Shown one piece after another: positions 62,810 to 64,000 of a stretch of 64,000 bases of DNA (within the stretch, counting starts at the first letter, position 1; each line of letters starts with the position of its first letter). The notes under the pieces are model-generated. The model was not told the DNA's origin, searched no databases, and saw only the letters and a list, made by a program, of their open reading frames with translations. This DNA comes from Dyella mobilis (GTDB taxonomy: Bacteria > Pseudomonadota > Gammaproteobacteria > Xanthomonadales > Rhodanobacteraceae). The stretch is taken from assembly GCF_016904945.1 (NCBI RefSeq), contig NZ_JADIKF010000039.1:124001-188000 (forward strand). The letters are read 5' to 3'. A program made the translations under genes and the position numbers.

Positions 62810-63604
62810 ATGACCGACATCCTTCAACGCATCCTTGCCCGTAAGGCCGAAGAGCTCGCCGAGCGCAGCGCCAAGCTGCCGCTGAAAGAGCTCTCAGCGC
62901 GCGTCAAGGACCTGCCCGACACGCGCGGTTTCGCCGCCGCCGTCGAAGCGAAGATCGCCGAAGGCTTGCCGGCGGTGATCGCTGAGGTGAAAAAGGCCAG
63001 TCCGAGCAAAGGCGTGATCCGCGCCGAGTTCGATCCGGCTGCCATCGCGCGCAGCTACGAGGCCGGCGGGGCCGCCTGTCTTTCGGTGCTTACTGACAAG
63101 GATTTTTTCCAGGGCAGCGAGGATTTCCTGCAGCAGGCGCGTGCGGCGTGTTCGCTGCCGGTGCTGCGCAAGGATTTCATCATCGACCCTTACCAGGTCT
63201 ATGAGGCGCGCGCGATCGGCGCAGACTGCATCCTGCTGATCGTGGCCGCGTTGGGTGATGCGGATCTGCTGGAGCTGTCGCTGCTGGCGGCCGACCTGGA
63301 CCTGGACGTGCTGTGCGAAGTGCACGACGCCGAGGAACTGGAGCGCGCGCAGGCCGTGCCGGTGCCGCTGATCGGCGTCAACAATCGCAATCTGCGCACC
63401 TTCCACACATCGCTGGATACCTCGCTCGAACTGCAGGACCTGATGGATTACGACCGCATCCTGGTGGCCGAATCGGGCATCCACACCCCCGAGGACGTCA
63501 CGCGCCTGCGCGAGGCCGGCATCCATGCCTTCCTGGTTGGCGAGGCTTTCATGCGTGCCCCCGATCCTGGTGCGGAATTGAAGCGGCTGTTCGACGCGCG
63601 TTGA
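62810..63604 (+). CDS. trpC: Indole-3-glycerol-phosphate synthase
   Basis: A 264-residue TIM-barrel enzyme. It shows [60 protein letters not shown] and [20 protein letters not shown]. It is monofunctional (no TrpF fusion). It starts 41 bases after trpD and closes the trpGDC group. trpF, trpB and trpA are not in the window. Confidence 0.97.
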   Translation: MTDILQRILARKAEELAERSAKLPLKELSARVKDLPDTRGFAAAVEAKIAEGLPAVIAEVKKASPSKGVIRAEFDPAAIARSYEAGGAACLSVLTDKDFFQGSEDFLQQARAACSLPVLRKDFIIDPYQVYEARAIGADCILLIVAALGDADLLELSLLAADLDLDVLCEVHDAEELERAQAVPVPLIGVNNRNLRTFHTSLDTSLELQDLMDYDRILVAESGIHTPEDVTRLREAGIHAFLVGEAFMRAPDPGAELKRLFDAR

Positions 63605-63606
63605 TC

Positions 63607-64000
63607 ATGACGTCAGGGGACATGACCACCGCGCCGGCTGAAACCGGCGTTGACGAGAGCGCGTCGCGCATCGTGCTTTTCGATTTTGACGGCGTGCTGT
63701 TTTGCGGCGATTCGTTCGCTACGTTCATGCGCCATCGCTACCGGCATTCGCTGTGGCGCAAGGTGCTGGTGCTCCTGACCCTGCCTTGGTGGCTGCCGTG
63801 CCTGCTCGTTTCGCGCTGGTGGGCGGCCCGCACCCTGGTGCACGTGGCGTTGTTCGGCGTGGGGCAGAAGCGCTACGAGCAGGCAGTCGAAGCCTTTGCC
63901 GATCAGCTGGTGCGCCGCCCGCGTCAGTTCTATCGGGACGGCCTGCAGGCCTTGCGCAAGCATCTGGCGGAAGGCGACCAGGTATTCGTGGTGACCGGAT
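63607..64000 (+). CDS. HAD-superfamily phosphatase (SerB-like, subclass IB), 5' part only
   Basis: The first roughly 131 codons of a gene running off the window. The ATG at 63607 is taken as the start; an in-frame ATG at 63622, just after AGGGGA, is an alternative. The HAD motif I is IVLFDFDGVLFCGDSF, and the last visible residues (DQVFVVTG) approach motif II. The helical cap fits phosphoserine-phosphatase-like HAD-IB enzymes. It lies 2 bases past the trpC stop, so it is probably co-transcribed. Confidence 0.85.
   Translation, partial: MTSGDMTTAPAETGVDESASRIVLFDFDGVLFCGDSFATFMRHRYRHSLWRKVLVLLTLPWWLPCLLVSRWWAARTLVHVALFGVGQKRYEQAVEAFADQLVRRPRQFYRDGLQALRKHLAEGDQVFVVTG

Overview
The window reads as a chromosomal segment of a high-GC gammaproteobacterium of the Xanthomonadales, most likely a Rhodanobacteraceae member (Dyella, Luteibacter, Frateuria or Rhodanobacter type). 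This is inferred from protein content and gene order: a tyrosine-catabolic hpd-hmgA-fah cluster, a split trpE ... trpGDC locus, a eukaryote-like class I aldolase near gapA/pyk/tkt, and Spy/Cpx and PhoPQ modules. No species call is possible from the sequence alone. Almost all of it is ordinary core genome with dense coding. There is no CRISPR array, prophage or full insertion sequence. The only mobile-looking item is a 125-base MITE-like palindrome at 43549-43673.

Layout. 1-5164: the 5' part of a ferredoxin-NADP reductase gene, a secreted M61 peptidase, a methyltransferase resembling a family described mainly from archaea, and asd. 5392-15970: a membrane protein, dusA, a PepSY protein with a PhoPQ-like two-component system, a Ser-rich secreted protein, birA-coaX-SPOR, tRNA-Thr(UGU), arginase, trpS with an extra C-terminal domain, and a BON protein. 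16361-20917: a Pit phosphate transporter, then a Spy-like chaperone gene divergent from cpxRA, with a textbook CpxR box between them. 21110-25633: a four-gene run of a formaldehyde-activating-enzyme homologue, an aldo/keto reductase, an aldehyde dehydrogenase and an MFS transporter. I consider this the most interesting locus.

25729-36167 is an amino-acid catabolism region. It holds a 2-oxoacid dehydrogenase E1alpha-E1beta-E2 operon, kynA, a peptide transporter, and a MarR regulator divergent from hpd, hmgA and fah, with a palindromic candidate operator in the divergent gap. 36278-48292 holds peroxide and globin functions and central carbon genes (gapA, pyk, class I fba, tkt) interspersed with secreted hydrolases and an outer-membrane protein. 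48348-50481 is a tight minus-strand operon, purC-SMR-Mpo1-like-membrane protein. 50607-52492 holds cytochrome c, djlA and rpe.

52502-53028 is a small minus-strand unit missed by length cut-offs: a 36-residue membrane protein gene and two minus-strand terminators bracketing about 195 non-coding bases. 53205-56512 encodes a response regulator, a periplasmic protein and a histidine kinase with a carbohydrate-binding-like sensor domain. 56562-63604 is the trp locus, trpE then trpG-trpD-trpC, interrupted by a membrane O-acyltransferase with an SGNH domain and a secreted chorismate-lyase-like protein. The window ends inside an HAD-family phosphatase gene.

Many genes share a clear -10 hexamer of the form TANAAT with no convincing -35 element. 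Where it helps, these are listed as candidate promoters.
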